A stretch of 64,000 bases of DNA from Lutibacter sp. B2 (GCA_015686845.1 JADPRS010000001.1:62001-126000); one strand, 5' to 3'; positions 17,349-26,446 are shown, counted from the stretch's first letter. The notes: generated by a model not told the origin, from the sequence alone. Translations and numbers: made by a program.

Positions 17349-17369
17349 ATTTTCAATATCTTATATACT
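17341..17369 (+). promoter_or_regulatory. Promoter of the sigma-54 activator gene
   Basis: TTGCCA and TATACT with a 17-base spacer on the plus strand. The -35 is inside the TTTGCCAAA arm of the palindrome, so the activator probably represses its own synthesis when bound. Confidence 0.7.
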
Positions 17370-17413
17370 ATTATTAAACAATTTAAACAATTTTCTGAAA
17401 AAGGTGATTATAT

Positions 17414-19144
17414 ATGACTTATTTAAAAACCATTCAATCTACATTACAAAAACTCATTTTAAGTATTTCAAAATCTATTAACTTTGAAGTAGCCATATTT
17501 GATAACGAATGTAATTTAGTTACATGTACTGAGACTTATTTAAAACACAAAGGCAGTACAGTACATATTCCTTCTCTACAAGAAGTTCTTTCATATGGAG
17601 ATGTTTTAGTAAATAAACCTGGATATATGAAATCTTGCATGGGCTGTCGTTTTAAAGAAGATTGTCCTGCTACCATTGAAATTCTTAATTGCATCAAATT
17701 ATCTAATGAACCCATTGGAATTATTGCTTTAACCTCTTTTAATGAAGAAGGACATAAAAGACTTAGCGAAAATATTGACATTTATCTTGATCTCCTGAAA
17801 GAAATTTCTGATCAAATTTCAATAATCATATGTAATAAAAATTATAATCCTCATTCAATAGAACTTAATAAAATACTTCAAGTAGTAATGGATACATCTC
17901 CCGATGCTTTAATTATTACAAATAACAAAGGAATCGTTACGCACTATAATCCTACAGCTTTTAATTATTTTTCATTTTGTAAGCACTATGAAAAATCAAT
18001 TCATCAAATTTTACCAAAGGTTATCGTTGAAGACATATTAACTGGAAAAAATGTAGCCGCTGGTTATAATCCACATAAAAACCTTCATTGTATTATCACT
18101 TCAATAGCCATAAAAGATAACGAAAAACTCTCTTCAACTATTATTAAGATCCAAAAGAAAAATCCTCTAACGATCTCAAATAAAACAAACCTCATTGCTC
18201 CTATAACATCAGATCTTTTTAAGGGTAATAATAAATCCATAAAAATAATAAAAAAACAAGTTCAAAAACTTAAGCATAGTAACTCTTCTATCCTTATTAC
18301 AGGAGAAACAGGTACTGGAAAAGAAATTTTGGCAAAAACAATTCATGCTCATAGTAGTAGGGCTCATGCACCTTTTATCCCTATTAACTGTGCAGGTATT
18401 CCAGAAACTCTTTTTGAAAGTGAATTATTTGGATATGAGGAAGGTGCATTTACAGGGGCAAAAAAAGGAGGGAAACTTGGACGTTTTGAATTTGCACATG
18501 GTGGTACTCTCTTTTTAGATGAAATAGGAGAAATGCCTTTATTTATGCAATCGAAGCTATTACGAGTTCTTCAAGAACACACCATCGAAAGAGTTGGTTC
18601 TACTCGTTCACTTTCAATAGACATTAGAATCATAGCAGCTACAAATCAGAATCTTGAAGAAATGGTTGCGAACAAAAAATTTAGAGAAGATTTATTTTAT
18701 CGTTTAAATGTTATCCCTTTTCACATACCCCCATTACGTAATAGGATAGACGATATTGAAATTTTATCAAAAGAATTTTTGCATAAATATAACATACAAC
18801 TTCACAAAAACATATCTACTTTTTCAAAGGAAACCCTTTCTGTATTTCATATATATGAGTGGCCTGGAAATGTTAGAGAATTAGAAAACACAGTAGAATA
18901 TGCTGTAAATATGACTGAGAATGATTTTATTAGCGTAGACAATCTTCCTCAACGTATATTAAATAATATTCCTACATCAGATATATCTAAAATCAAGAAA
19001 AAGATAAGAAACATAGAATTTGATACAATTAAAGCTACACTAGACAAATATGGTTGGGATGTACATGGTAAGACGAAAGCAGCGAAAGAATTGGGTATAG
19101 GATTGAGAACATTATATAGAAAGATAAAATCTTTCGAAAAATAA
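17414..19144 (+). CDS. Sigma-54-dependent transcriptional activator with Cys-containing sensor region
   Basis: A 576-residue bacterial enhancer-binding protein. Residues 1 to about 150 form a sensor region with a cysteine cluster CMGCRFKEDC near residue 76. A PAS-like segment follows (VVMDTSPDALIITNNKGIV), then an AAA+ domain with Walker A GETGTGKE, the sigma-54-contact motif EGAFTGA and Walker B TLFLDEIGEM. The C-terminus is a Fis-type helix-turn-helix (GKTKAAKELGIGLRTLYRKIKSF). It is divergent from the SDR-GcvP-like operon and should switch it on in response to an unknown signal; a redox, metal or small-ligand cue is possible through the cysteines. RBS AAAGGTGAT. It ends in a bidirectional terminator. 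Confidence 0.95.
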   Translation: MTYLKTIQSTLQKLILSISKSINFEVAIFDNECNLVTCTETYLKHKGSTVHIPSLQEVLSYGDVLVNKPGYMKSCMGCRFKEDCPATIEILNCIKLSNEPIGIIALTSFNEEGHKRLSENIDIYLDLLKEISDQISIIICNKNYNPHSIELNKILQVVMDTSPDALIITNNKGIVTHYNPTAFNYFSFCKHYEKSIHQILPKVIVEDILTGKNVAAGYNPHKNLHCIITSIAIKDNEKLSSTIIKIQKKNPLTISNKTNLIAPITSDLFKGNNKSIKIIKKQVQKLKHSNSSILITGETGTGKEILAKTIHAHSSRAHAPFIPINCAGIPETLFESELFGYEEGAFTGAKKGGKLGRFEFAHGGTLFLDEIGEMPLFMQSKLLRVLQEHTIERVGSTRSLSIDIRIIAATNQNLEEMVANKKFREDLFYRLNVIPFHIPPLRNRIDDIEILSKEFLHKYNIQLHKNISTFSKETLSVFHIYEWPGNVRELENTVEYAVNMTENDFISVDNLPQRILNNIPTSDISKIKKKIRNIEFDTIKATLDKYGWDVHGKTKAAKELGIGLRTLYRKIKSFEK

Positions 19145-19177
19145 AAATGATGATAGAAATACCTATCATCATTTTTT
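19143..19177. terminator. Bidirectional terminator
   Basis: A 14-bp stem AAAAATGATGATAG / CTATCATCATTTTT with a 6-base loop lies between the convergent activator gene and the minus-strand unknown gene. U-runs follow in both directions. Confidence 0.9.
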
Positions 19178-20458
19178 ATTATTTCTATTTGAAAATATAA
19201 TTCCCCGTCTCCTTCTATATATATACTCCTCCATATTTTTCATTTTACTTTCTAGCTCTTCTATTTGTTTTTCAAGCTGCAATATATCTTTTTCATGATT
19301 TTCCTTTAAATTACCTTCTACTAATTCACAGTTTTTCTCTTCTTTTATATCCTTTGTACCTTTTTCTACTTTATTTAATTCTTGGTCTTCCATTTTATCT
19401 CCCTCCTTTTTTTTTTTTAGAACTATCTCCTCAGCTTCATTTAATGAACCAAATCCAATGAAAGAAAATTCTGGATATTTTTTACCAAAAGCATGATTCA
19501 ATTGATATGTATTGTTTAATTCTTTATCTTTCGATTCAAATTTGTACCTAAAAAATAGATTTTCTTTCGTTCCTTTCCATACATAGGGTCCATTCCACGA
19601 AATTCCATTATTCAGCGTAAATGAACTGACGATCTGGTCATATTCAGTCCATACAGTCCATAGTTTATTTTCATCTATTACAAATGTAGGGTACATACAA
19701 TTTGCATGATTTGATAATTCTTTTTCTAGTACCTTCGTCCATTTATTATTTAGGTACTTATACTTATCATATTTTATAGTCAAATTCTCTTCAATATAAG
19801 ATGAATAGGATAAATGTAGTATTTCATTGTTCGTCATGATTATGTCTATACATAATTTATCATCATCACTTGAGGTAAGTTGAACAGGCACTTCCCATAC
19901 TTTATCTGAATGATTAAATTCTTTCACAAAAATTTGTTCTGTTGTATCTACTACATTATAATATCCAAGTATAAACCCTTTTTGTGTTTTAATTAATTGA
20001 AATGGATTTAATAAGCTTTTTTTAGTAATATCCATAACTTGTATATTGTTCCATTTCTCTCTATCATAAAAATGATGATATATTCTATATTTCATATCTA
20101 CTTTATCAAAAAGAGTACAATAGAGAATATGTATATCTTGGTTGTATGAAATAATATTTAAATTAAAAACATCAAGTCCATTTGCATCACCTAACAAATT
20201 TTCATCCCAATTTCCATTTTTAAAGCACCTTATAATCATTTGTTGATCTCTTCTCCTGTAAACTAAGTATAAGCAATCATCTTCATCAATTGTAACATCA
20301 AATTCAAGTGTGGCATTCTCAGCTAATGTAATAGTATGAAATTTATCCAAACTCTTATTAAAATAGATAAATTTTATTTTCTCTTCTTCCCATAAAAAAC
20401 TATATACACTTCCACAACGATCTGTTATTAAAACATTTCTTTGATTTGCAAAGGACAT
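19169..20458 (-). CDS. Protein of unknown function: repeat-rich N-terminus, charged coiled-coil C-terminus
   Basis: I do not recognise this 429-residue protein. The first 330 residues are rich in aromatic residues and beta-strand-like repeats (YLVYRRRDQQMIIR, ILYCTLFDK, LWTVWTEY, ISWNGPYVWKG), which resembles a beta-propeller of the sialidase/BNR kind. The last 90 residues are very acidic/basic, predicted coiled coil, ending YRRRRGIIFSNRNNKK. There is no signal peptide or membrane segment. ATG at 20458 has GGGGGATGGTGG before it and is preferred to 20476, which has no RBS. It is divergent from the cysteine-rich gene, so both could be spore or envelope proteins; this is inference. Confidence 0.7.
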   Translation of the reverse strand: MSFANQRNVLITDRCGSVYSFLWEEEKIKFIYFNKSLDKFHTITLAENATLEFDVTIDEDDCLYLVYRRRDQQMIIRCFKNGNWDENLLGDANGLDVFNLNIISYNQDIHILYCTLFDKVDMKYRIYHHFYDREKWNNIQVMDITKKSLLNPFQLIKTQKGFILGYYNVVDTTEQIFVKEFNHSDKVWEVPVQLTSSDDDKLCIDIIMTNNEILHLSYSSYIEENLTIKYDKYKYLNNKWTKVLEKELSNHANCMYPTFVIDENKLWTVWTEYDQIVSSFTLNNGISWNGPYVWKGTKENLFFRYKFESKDKELNNTYQLNHAFGKKYPEFSFIGFGSLNEAEEIVLKKKKEGDKMEDQELNKVEKGTKDIKEEKNCELVEGNLKENHEKDILQLEKQIEELESKMKNMEEYIYRRRRGIIFSNRNNKK

Positions 20459-20633
20459 ACTTCCACCATCCCCCATATAAATTTGTACTTATATAATTCT
20501 CTTTTCCTACTATCCTATTATAAAACAACAGTATATATGACAGTTTTATATAAGAAATGTAACAGAAAATTCCAAAATGAATATACTAACATTGAGAACA
20601 GTTATTTTCAAAAAAATAAAGGGGGTAACAAAC

Positions 20634-21587
20634 ATGACATGTAATAATAATTCACCTCAACTTAGTCTAGCCCTTCCAGATAAATGTTGTACGGCTACTA
20701 CAGGCTGTGACTGGGATGGAACATTAAGAAGGGTAAGAACTGAACCTATATATGTACAAAAGGTTTATGATGCTAAATTATTTAATTTGCAAGCACTAAG
20801 AACTGTTGCTGATCAAAAATTCAGACCTGCACTTGGACCTGGCGTAAAAATTATTAGAGTTCTTGATCTTAGATGCAAGAAATTCTTCAACCCAAAAAAC
20901 ATTAATGATGAAAGAAACTTAAAAGTAACTCCTGATACAACTGTATCAGGCGCAGAATTTGTAGAAGATGGATGCGGTAATCCAGTTACAGTAGTTGGTC
21001 CTGATGGAAATTATTCTGAAAAAATATTATATACAGATACCACAGAATGTGATGAAGAACGTAGACCTAAAGGAACACCAATATTTGGTACTCAAAATGT
21101 AAAAATTACCGGTAATGTTACTGTTGAAATTGATGTATTATATACAACTGATTGTTCTAAAGAATGCGTAGCAACCTTATCTGCAAATGTTCCAGTATCA
21201 TGTGACGAAGCACCAATCATTTTAACAAATTTCTTTGAATTATGTATGCCATCTGTATTTGATACTGCATTCTTACCTCGTTTTACTGAATTTTGTAATA
21301 TAGGCTGTGAAACAAGACTAGCAACCAATAGTATTATGAGAGATATTCGTATATGTCCTGTAACTGGTAACACTAAAATTAATTTAATCATTGCTTTATG
21401 TGTAACTTGTGAAAAGAAAATAGTTGTTCCAGTTCAGCTTTGTGTTCTATCAACTGGTTTCCCTGTTCTTTCACCTATAAATCCTGCAATATGCTCAACA
21501 TTCCCTCAACTATTCCCGAATCAAATCGACAGCAGACATCCATGTAGATGCGCAGAAGGCGTTGAATCTACAGAAGCTCCTGAATAA
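20634..21587 (+). CDS. Cysteine-rich protein, possibly spore coat/exosporium associated
   Basis: A 317-residue protein with many cysteines spread over its length (CCTATTGCDW at the N-terminus, ICPVTGNTKINLIIALCVTCEKK later, HPCRCAEG near the end) and no signal peptide. I do not recognise a named family. Such cysteine-rich, secretion-signal-free proteins in spore formers are often coat or exosporium components, but this is inference. AAAGGGGGTAAC places the start at 20634; a longer frame from 20577 has no ribosome site. It is monocistronic, with a perfect terminator. Confidence 0.75.
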   Translation: MTCNNNSPQLSLALPDKCCTATTGCDWDGTLRRVRTEPIYVQKVYDAKLFNLQALRTVADQKFRPALGPGVKIIRVLDLRCKKFFNPKNINDERNLKVTPDTTVSGAEFVEDGCGNPVTVVGPDGNYSEKILYTDTTECDEERRPKGTPIFGTQNVKITGNVTVEIDVLYTTDCSKECVATLSANVPVSCDEAPIILTNFFELCMPSVFDTAFLPRFTEFCNIGCETRLATNSIMRDIRICPVTGNTKINLIIALCVTCEKKIVVPVQLCVLSTGFPVLSPINPAICSTFPQLFPNQIDSRHPCRCAEGVESTEAPE

Positions 21588-21598
21588 TACAATATATC

Positions 21599-21626
21599 AA
21601 AAACCGCTCAATATTGAGCGGTTTTT
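21599..21626 (+). terminator. Terminator of the cysteine-rich gene
   Basis: A perfect palindrome with arm AAAAACCGCTCAAT, 10 bases after the stop codon, ending in a U-run. Confidence 0.92.
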
Positions 21627-21687
21627 GTTAATTCAGTGAAATTTTTCAATAAATAAGTAAATTTATACGATAAAACTATTTTTAATT

Positions 21688-21696
21688 TGTTATAAT
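21688..21696 (+). promoter_or_regulatory. Extended -10 promoter of hutD
   Basis: TGTTATAAT is an extended -10 element 38 bases before the chosen hutD start. No good -35 is seen, which extended -10 promoters do not need. Confidence 0.55.
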
Positions 21697-21733
21697 ATAT
21701 GTAAAATATATAGATATGAAAGGTGATGATCAC

Positions 21734-22348
21734 ATGTCATATGAAATTGAAATTATCAGAAAAGATGAACTTCAAACAAACAATTGGTCAGGAGGAACGA
21801 CTACTCAACTTGCTATATATCCAAAGGATTCACAGTATAGTGAGCGTAACTTTAAATGGAGATTGAGCTCTGCAAAAGTTGAAGTAGAAGAATCTACATT
21901 CACTTCCCTTCCTGATATCAATAGGATTATTATGATTATTGATGGAGCATTACATTTAGAACACGAAGGACATCACAAATCTTTATTAAAACCATTTGAA
22001 CAAGATTCTTTTAGTGGAAATTGGACGACAAAAAGTTTTGGAAAAGTAACAGATTTTAATCTAATGACTTCTAAAGGATGTGAGGGTAATCTTGAAGCTA
22101 TTCATATTGAAAAAGATAAGTACAGTAAAATTCTTTTAGAAAACAAAGATTCCTCAGCATCTACTCATGCTCTTTATTGTATTAATGGATGTGTAAAAAT
22201 ACATAGCTCAACAGGTGAATTATTGAATTTATCTAATGGAGATCTCTTAGTACTACAAATGAATGATAATTTTAAGAAAATGAATTTAGAAATACATAAT
22301 GAAAAAGATATGAGGGTTAATTTGATTAAGTCCTCTATGAAATATTAA
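21734..22348 (+). CDS. hutD: HutD/Ves family cupin-like protein
   Basis: A 204-residue protein with the HutD pattern: NNWSGGTTTQLAIYP, FKWRLSSAKVEVEESTFTSLPDINRIIMII and FSGNWTTKSFGKVTDFNLM. HutD proteins are linked with histidine utilisation or cold-inducible Ves in other bacteria and their exact activity is not settled. No hut gene is near, so it stands alone here. ATG at 21734 has AAAGGTGAT upstream and is preferred to 21716. It ends in a terminator shared with rnpB. Confidence 0.85.
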   Translation: MSYEIEIIRKDELQTNNWSGGTTTQLAIYPKDSQYSERNFKWRLSSAKVEVEESTFTSLPDINRIIMIIDGALHLEHEGHHKSLLKPFEQDSFSGNWTTKSFGKVTDFNLMTSKGCEGNLEAIHIEKDKYSKILLENKDSSASTHALYCINGCVKIHSSTGELLNLSNGDLLVLQMNDNFKKMNLEIHNEKDMRVNLIKSSMKY

Positions 22349-22370
22349 AATATATAATTATTTACAATAC

Positions 22371-22398
22371 AAAACACTTGCCCAAAGGCAAGTGTTTT
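22371..22398. terminator. Bidirectional terminator between hutD and rnpB
   Basis: A 12-bp stem AAAACACTTGCC / GGCAAGTGTTTT with a CAAA loop, with U-runs on both strands, between convergent hutD and rnpB. Confidence 0.92.
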
Positions 22399-22410
22399 TA
22401 ATATTTTAAA

Positions 22411-22752
22411 GCGAGCAAATCTATAAGCCGAGTTCTGTATTTGACAGCCATCTATCTAGGCCTACTGTTACCAGTAGGCTCAAGCGACCTACCATGGGAC
22501 ACGACGGGCAGCCGCTATATGGTCCCTACTTGGTCTTGCTCCGGATGGGGTTTACATAGCAGACTAGTCGCCTAGTCTCTGGTAAGCTCTTACCTCACCT
22601 TTCCACCCTTACCAGATAAAATCTGGCGGTATCTCTCTGTTGCACTTTCCTTGGAGTCACCTCCACTGGGTATTACCCAGCACCCTTGCCCTACGGAGCT
22701 CGGACTTTCCTCGTACATGTCGAGCATGCACGCGACCGTCTGACTTACTCAC
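22411..22752 (-). ncRNA. rnpB: RNase P RNA component
   Basis: The minus strand carries the catalytic RNA of RNase P, which trims the 5' ends of tRNA precursors. The conserved core is clear: GAGGAAAGTCCGAGCTCC near the 5' end, GAGGTAAGAGCTTACC-like sequence in the middle and ACAGAACTCGGCTTATAG near the 3' end. The ends are set by the P1 pairing GTGAGTAA / TTTGCTCGC, giving about 342 nt. It has a strong promoter and the shared terminator. Confidence 0.97.
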
Positions 22753-22779
22753 TTTATTTACTTTTTAACGACAAATATT

Positions 22780-22808
22780 ATAATATCATAACATCTCTAT
22801 ATTGTCAA
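22780..22808 (-). promoter_or_regulatory. Promoter of rnpB
   Basis: A perfect TTGACA and TATTAT with a 17-base spacer on the minus strand, about 28 bases upstream of the mature 5' end. TATAAT three bases later is an alternative -10. Confidence 0.8.
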
Positions 22809-22821
22809 ACTACCTTTATTA

Positions 22822-23532
22822 TTAAATTTCTTCATTATATAAAATTCTACCGCAATTACTACACATAACGATTTCTTTTGCTCTTATCTTTTGTACCGTA
22901 ATTATAGGCAAATCCATATGACAACCCATACACATATTTTCTTCTAATTTGGCTAAAGGCTTATTTACTCTGTTTTTAATTTCATTATACAGTAACATAT
23001 TCTCATGAGAAATTTCATTCTCTAATACTTCTTTTTCTTTCTCTAGTAAATTAATATTTTTCTCTTTTTCTTCCTTATCTTTATTTCTTTTACTTAACAT
23101 TTTGTTAATCTTTACGCCTAAAGAATATTCCTTGTCTTTTTCCTCTTTCATATTTTTCTCCATTATTTCTACTAAATCAATTTGTTTAAGAATTTCCGTA
23201 TCTAAACCTTCAATTTCATTTTCTAAATCTTCCTGTTTTTGCATTAGTTTTTCTAGTTGTTTTGAATCTTTTATATTTCCACTATATAATCTTTCCTTAT
23301 TCTCTTCTCTATTAAATTCTGATTTTTTCAGTTCTTTTTCTAATTTATCTAATTGTTTCTTTTCTACTATTAGATCTTTTTGTTTTTTTTCACAATCTTT
23401 CTTAAATAATTGGTGATTCTTAATCATTAGTCTAATATCAGTACCTTTAATAATTTCTTCAAGGAATATTTTTTCTTTCTTCTTCTTTTCTTCTATTTCT
23501 TGCAATTGTACTAACTTCTTTATCGGATTCAT
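22822..23532 (-). CDS. C4-type zinc-ribbon coiled-coil protein
   Basis: A 236-residue protein with about 190 residues of charged coiled coil and a C-terminal zinc ribbon, CMGCHMDLP and CSNCGRILY (four cysteines in two CxxC pairs). Such proteins are widespread in bacteria, commonly beside nif3-like and trmK genes as here, but their role is not firmly known. RBS AGAGGTG precedes the ATG. The nif3-like gene upstream ends in a hairpin 34 bases away. Confidence 0.9.
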   Translation of the reverse strand: MNPIKKLVQLQEIEEKKKKEKIFLEEIIKGTDIRLMIKNHQLFKKDCEKKQKDLIVEKKQLDKLEKELKKSEFNREENKERLYSGNIKDSKQLEKLMQKQEDLENEIEGLDTEILKQIDLVEIMEKNMKEEKDKEYSLGVKINKMLSKRNKDKEEKEKNINLLEKEKEVLENEISHENMLLYNEIKNRVNKPLAKLEENMCMGCHMDLPIITVQKIRAKEIVMCSNCGRILYNEEI

Positions 23533-23565
23533 CTACTCCACACCTCTTAAATTTATTTTTTTGTA

Positions 23566-23595
23566 GCAAAAAAGAATAGGTCTGAACCTATTCTT
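23566..23595 (-). terminator. Terminator of the Nif3-like gene
   Basis: Stem AAGAATAGG / CCTATTCTT with a 6-base loop and a U-run in the transcript, overlapping the end of the gene. Confidence 0.85.
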
Positions 23596-24397
23596 AATAC
23601 ACATCAAAAGGATTTATATTTATATCTGATACAAAAACCTCAATATCATATCCTTTTTCAATCATTTCATTTTTAATATCTTTTGCCAATGTTTTACATA
23701 CTATATCTTCTGTTTCAAAATGACCAGCATCAATTACTGCAATACCTAGTTGTTTTGCATATTGGGCATCATGATATTTTACATCTCCAGTAATATATAA
23801 ATCACAACCTGCCTTATATGCATTAGAAATGAACTCTGCACCACTACCAGTACATAGAGCAATTTTATTTATCTCTTTTTTATCATTCCCTACTACCTTT
23901 ACAGATCTTAAGCCTAATTTAAATTTTATACTTTTAACGATTTCTAATAAAGTTGTTGTTCTACTAAGAACACCAATTCTTCCTAATCCAAATTCTTCAT
24001 TCTTCATAGAAGAAATTAATGGTCTTTTTTCTTTAATATCCAATAGGTCTGCTAATACATCGTTCGTGCCTCTAGCTATTATATCTAGATTGGTATGTGC
24101 ACAATAAACGGCAATCTCATTTTGGATTAACTTATACACCATATTGCCTATTGGTTCGTCTGTTTTAATGGATTTCATAGCCTTAAAAATCAATGGATGA
24201 TGACAAATAATCAAATCAGCCTTCCTACCTATAGCCTCATTAATGATCTCTGGTGTTACTTCTAAACACACCATAATTTTTTTTATAGTATTTGAGGGAT
24301 TTCCAATAAGTAGACCTACATTATCCCAACCTTCAGCCAAATTATTTGGGATCATGTTATCCATCATATTTGCAATATCATTTAATATTTTAGGCAT
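23594..24397 (-). CDS. Nif3-like dinuclear metal-centre protein (YqfO family)
   Basis: A 267-residue Nif3/YqfO protein: GWDNVGLLIGNPSN near the N-terminus and the metal-binding HHPLIFKAMKSI, with AHTNLDI and a late DAGHFETE that supply further ligands. Family proteins form hexameric rings with two metal ions; a role as a GTP cyclohydrolase-like or metal-insertion protein has been proposed. It overlaps trmK by 16 bases, so it is cotranslated. The short bacterial form without the PII-like insert is present. Confidence 0.93.
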   Translation of the reverse strand: MPKILNDIANMMDNMIPNNLAEGWDNVGLLIGNPSNTIKKIMVCLEVTPEIINEAIGRKADLIICHHPLIFKAMKSIKTDEPIGNMVYKLIQNEIAVYCAHTNLDIIARGTNDVLADLLDIKEKRPLISSMKNEEFGLGRIGVLSRTTTLLEIVKSIKFKLGLRSVKVVGNDKKEINKIALCTGSGAEFISNAYKAGCDLYITGDVKYHDAQYAKQLGIAVIDAGHFETEDIVCKTLAKDIKNEMIEKGYDIEVFVSDININPFDVY

Positions 24398-25077
24398 TTC
24401 TTCACCTCTTCAAGCTTTTTAATGTGCTCCTTGCATTCTTCAAGTTTTCGTTTCGCATTTTCTGTAGTTTGATTCAATAAATTGTCCATTATTTTTTGAT
24501 ATTTATTTATTTTCATTTGTATATACTCTTCTAGTAATGGATCTTTATTTTCTATCAATTTTTGTCCAATTTCAAAATAAATATTATCATTAACTTCCTG
24601 CTTGCCTTTTTTTACAACCATAATCTCATAAATTCTATGTTCCTCACGAACCAATGCTTCATCAACAATACAAAACCCATTATTCACTAACCATTCTCTA
24701 AGTTCATCTTGCGCTACCATTGGTTGTAGAACAAACTTATCTATAGATTTAGTCACATTTGGATATCCTAATAATATATCTCTAATCAATAGTCCACCCA
24801 TACCTGCAATGATTACTGTATCTACTTCATTTGGTTTGATTTTCTCAAGTCCATTTCCTAATCGAGTTTCAATATTATTTTCAAAACCATATAGTTTTAT
24901 ATTTTTATTTGCACTGTTTAAGGGTCCTTCATTTACATCTGTTGCAATTACTTTTTTAGAAATCTCATTTTCAACTAAATACACTGCTATGTATGCATGA
25001 TCTGTACCTACATCAGCTACCATTTCTCCATTTTTTACAAATTCAGAAACTTTTAATAATCTTGGTGTTAATTTCAT
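24382..25077 (-). CDS. trmK: tRNA (adenine22-N1)-methyltransferase TrmK
   Basis: A 231-residue class I SAM methyltransferase (VADVGTDHAYIAVYLVE as motif I, VIIAGMGGLLIRDIL with the catalytic-side motif, LQPMVAQDELREWL after it) and a C-terminal coiled coil. It makes m1A22 in tRNA. The gene order trmK, nif3-like, downstream of sigA, matches Bacillus. It overlaps the Nif3-like gene by 16 bases. Confidence 0.95.
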   Translation of the reverse strand: MKLTPRLLKVSEFVKNGEMVADVGTDHAYIAVYLVENEISKKVIATDVNEGPLNSANKNIKLYGFENNIETRLGNGLEKIKPNEVDTVIIAGMGGLLIRDILLGYPNVTKSIDKFVLQPMVAQDELREWLVNNGFCIVDEALVREEHRIYEIMVVKKGKQEVNDNIYFEIGQKLIENKDPLLEEYIQMKINKYQKIMDNLLNQTTENAKRKLEECKEHIKKLEEVKKCLKY

Positions 25078-25158
25078 AATAAATCCTTTCTATTCCCATA
25101 ATATTCATAACATAATTTTTCTCTATTATTTAAAACTATCATTAAGGAGGTTTTGTTT

Positions 25159-25323
25159 ATGAAAAATAAAAATTCAAATAACGCTCTTCCTTTCACATGG
25201 GGTGGTACCACTCCTGAATGGCAACAAGAAGCAAAAGACATTACATTTGAACTAAAACCTAAAGAAACAAAAGAAGAAATAAAAAAAGATATAGAATATG
25301 GAAATCAAAAACAACGTTGGTAA
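25159..25323 (+). CDS. 54-residue protein of unknown function
   Basis: ATG at 25159 follows AAGGAGG at 8 bases. The product MKNKNSNNALPFTWGGTTPEW continues as a hydrophilic, lysine/glutamate-rich tail ending QKQRW. It is on the plus strand between divergent trmK and convergent sigA, and shares a bidirectional terminator with sigA. I do not recognise it. The strong RBS and dedicated terminator make it a real gene in my view; no signal or membrane segment is present. Confidence 0.75.
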   Translation: MKNKNSNNALPFTWGGTTPEWQQEAKDITFELKPKETKEEIKKDIEYGNQKQRW

Positions 25324-25340
25324 TAAATTTTAAACAATCA

Positions 25341-25369
25341 TAAAGATTCGCTTAGACGGCGAATCTTTA
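25341..25369. terminator. Bidirectional terminator, small gene / sigA
   Basis: An 11-bp stem TAAAGATTCGC / GCGAATCTTTA with a 7-base loop between the convergent genes. The stem covers the sigA stop codon. Confidence 0.85.
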
Positions 25370-26446
25370 TTCTAAATAATCCTTTAACTTTTTGCTTCTA
25401 CTTGGATGTCTTAATTTTCTTAACGCTTTCGCTTCTATTTGTCTAATTCTTTCTCTTGTAACATCAAATTCTTTTCCTACTTCTTCTAATGTTCTTGCTC
25501 TTCCATCATCTAATCCAAATCTTAATCTAAGTACTTTTTGTTCTCTTGGCGTCAATGTATCAAGCACTTCTATCAATTGCTCCTTTAACATAGAAAATGC
25601 TGCAGCTTCTGCTGGTGCCGGTGCATCATCATCTGGAATGAAATCCCCTAAATGACTATCTTCTTCCTCTCCAATAGGCGTTTCTAGCGATACAGGTTCT
25701 TGAGCAATTTTTAATATTTCACGAACTTTTTCTTCTGTCAAATCCATTTCTTTTGCAATTTCTTCTGGTTTTGGTTCTCTACCTAATTCTTGAAGCAATT
25801 GTCTAGATATTCTTATTAATTTATTGATTGTCTCTACCATATGAACTGGAATTCTGATTGTTCTCGCTTGATCTGCAATAGCTCTAGTAATGGCTTGTCT
25901 AATCCACCAAGTAGCATACGTACTAAATTTATATCCTTTACGCCAATCAAATTTTTCCACAGCTTTAATTAATCCTAAATTTCCTTCTTGTATTAAATCT
26001 AAGAACAACATGCCTCGACCCACATACCTTTTTGCTATACTTACAACAAGTCTAAGATTCGCCTCACATAATCTACGTTTAGCTTCTTCTTCCCCGTTTT
26101 CCATTCTTTTTGCAAATTCAATTTCTTCTGCAGCTGAAAGCAATGATACTTTTCCAATTTCTTTAAGGTACATTCTAACAGGGTCATCTATATTAATTCC
26201 CTTTGGAACAGAAATATCTATCTCAACTTCTTCTTTACTTTCATCAATTTCTTTTTCTTTTTCTCCTACAATCTCAATGCCCATAGAAGTCAAATTATCA
26301 TATACTTCTTCAATTTGATCTTTATCAATATCAATTTCTTCCAAAGTATTCATAACTTCAGTATATGTTAACATACCTCGTTTTTTTCCTTTTTCTATGA
26401 GTTTTTTCACTAATTGTATCTTTTTACTCTCCATTTTTATACTCAT
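25367..26446 (-). CDS. sigA: RNA polymerase primary sigma factor (SigA/RpoD)
   Basis: A 359-residue group 1 sigma factor. Region 1.1 is at the N-terminus, [21 protein letters not shown] marks region 1.2, [22 protein letters not shown] and [21 protein letters not shown] give regions 2.2-2.4 (-10 recognition), and the C-terminus has the region 4.2 helix-turn-helix ([32 protein letters not shown]). It directs housekeeping transcription. It follows dnaG by 25 bases, the usual dnaG-sigA operon. RBS GGGAGGG. It ends in a bidirectional terminator. Confidence 0.98.
   Translation of the reverse strand: MSIKMESKKIQLVKKLIEKGKKRGMLTYTEVMNTLEEIDIDKDQIEEVYDNLTSMGIEIVGEKEKEIDESKEEVEIDISVPKGINIDDPVRMYLKEIGKVSLLSAAEEIEFAKRMENGEEEAKRRLCEANLRLVVSIAKRYVGRGMLFLDLIQEGNLGLIKAVEKFDWRKGYKFSTYATWWIRQAITRAIADQARTIRIPVHMVETINKLIRISRQLLQELGREPKPEEIAKEMDLTEEKVREILKIAQEPVSLETPIGEEEDSHLGDFIPDDDAPAPAEAAAFSMLKEQLIEVLDTLTPREQKVLRLRFGLDDGRARTLEEVGKEFDVTRERIRQIEAKALRKLRHPSRSKKLKDYLE

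Noticed and set aside
22686-22868. 60-codon frame across the RNase P RNA
   Set aside because: It is antisense to conserved rnpB sequence.
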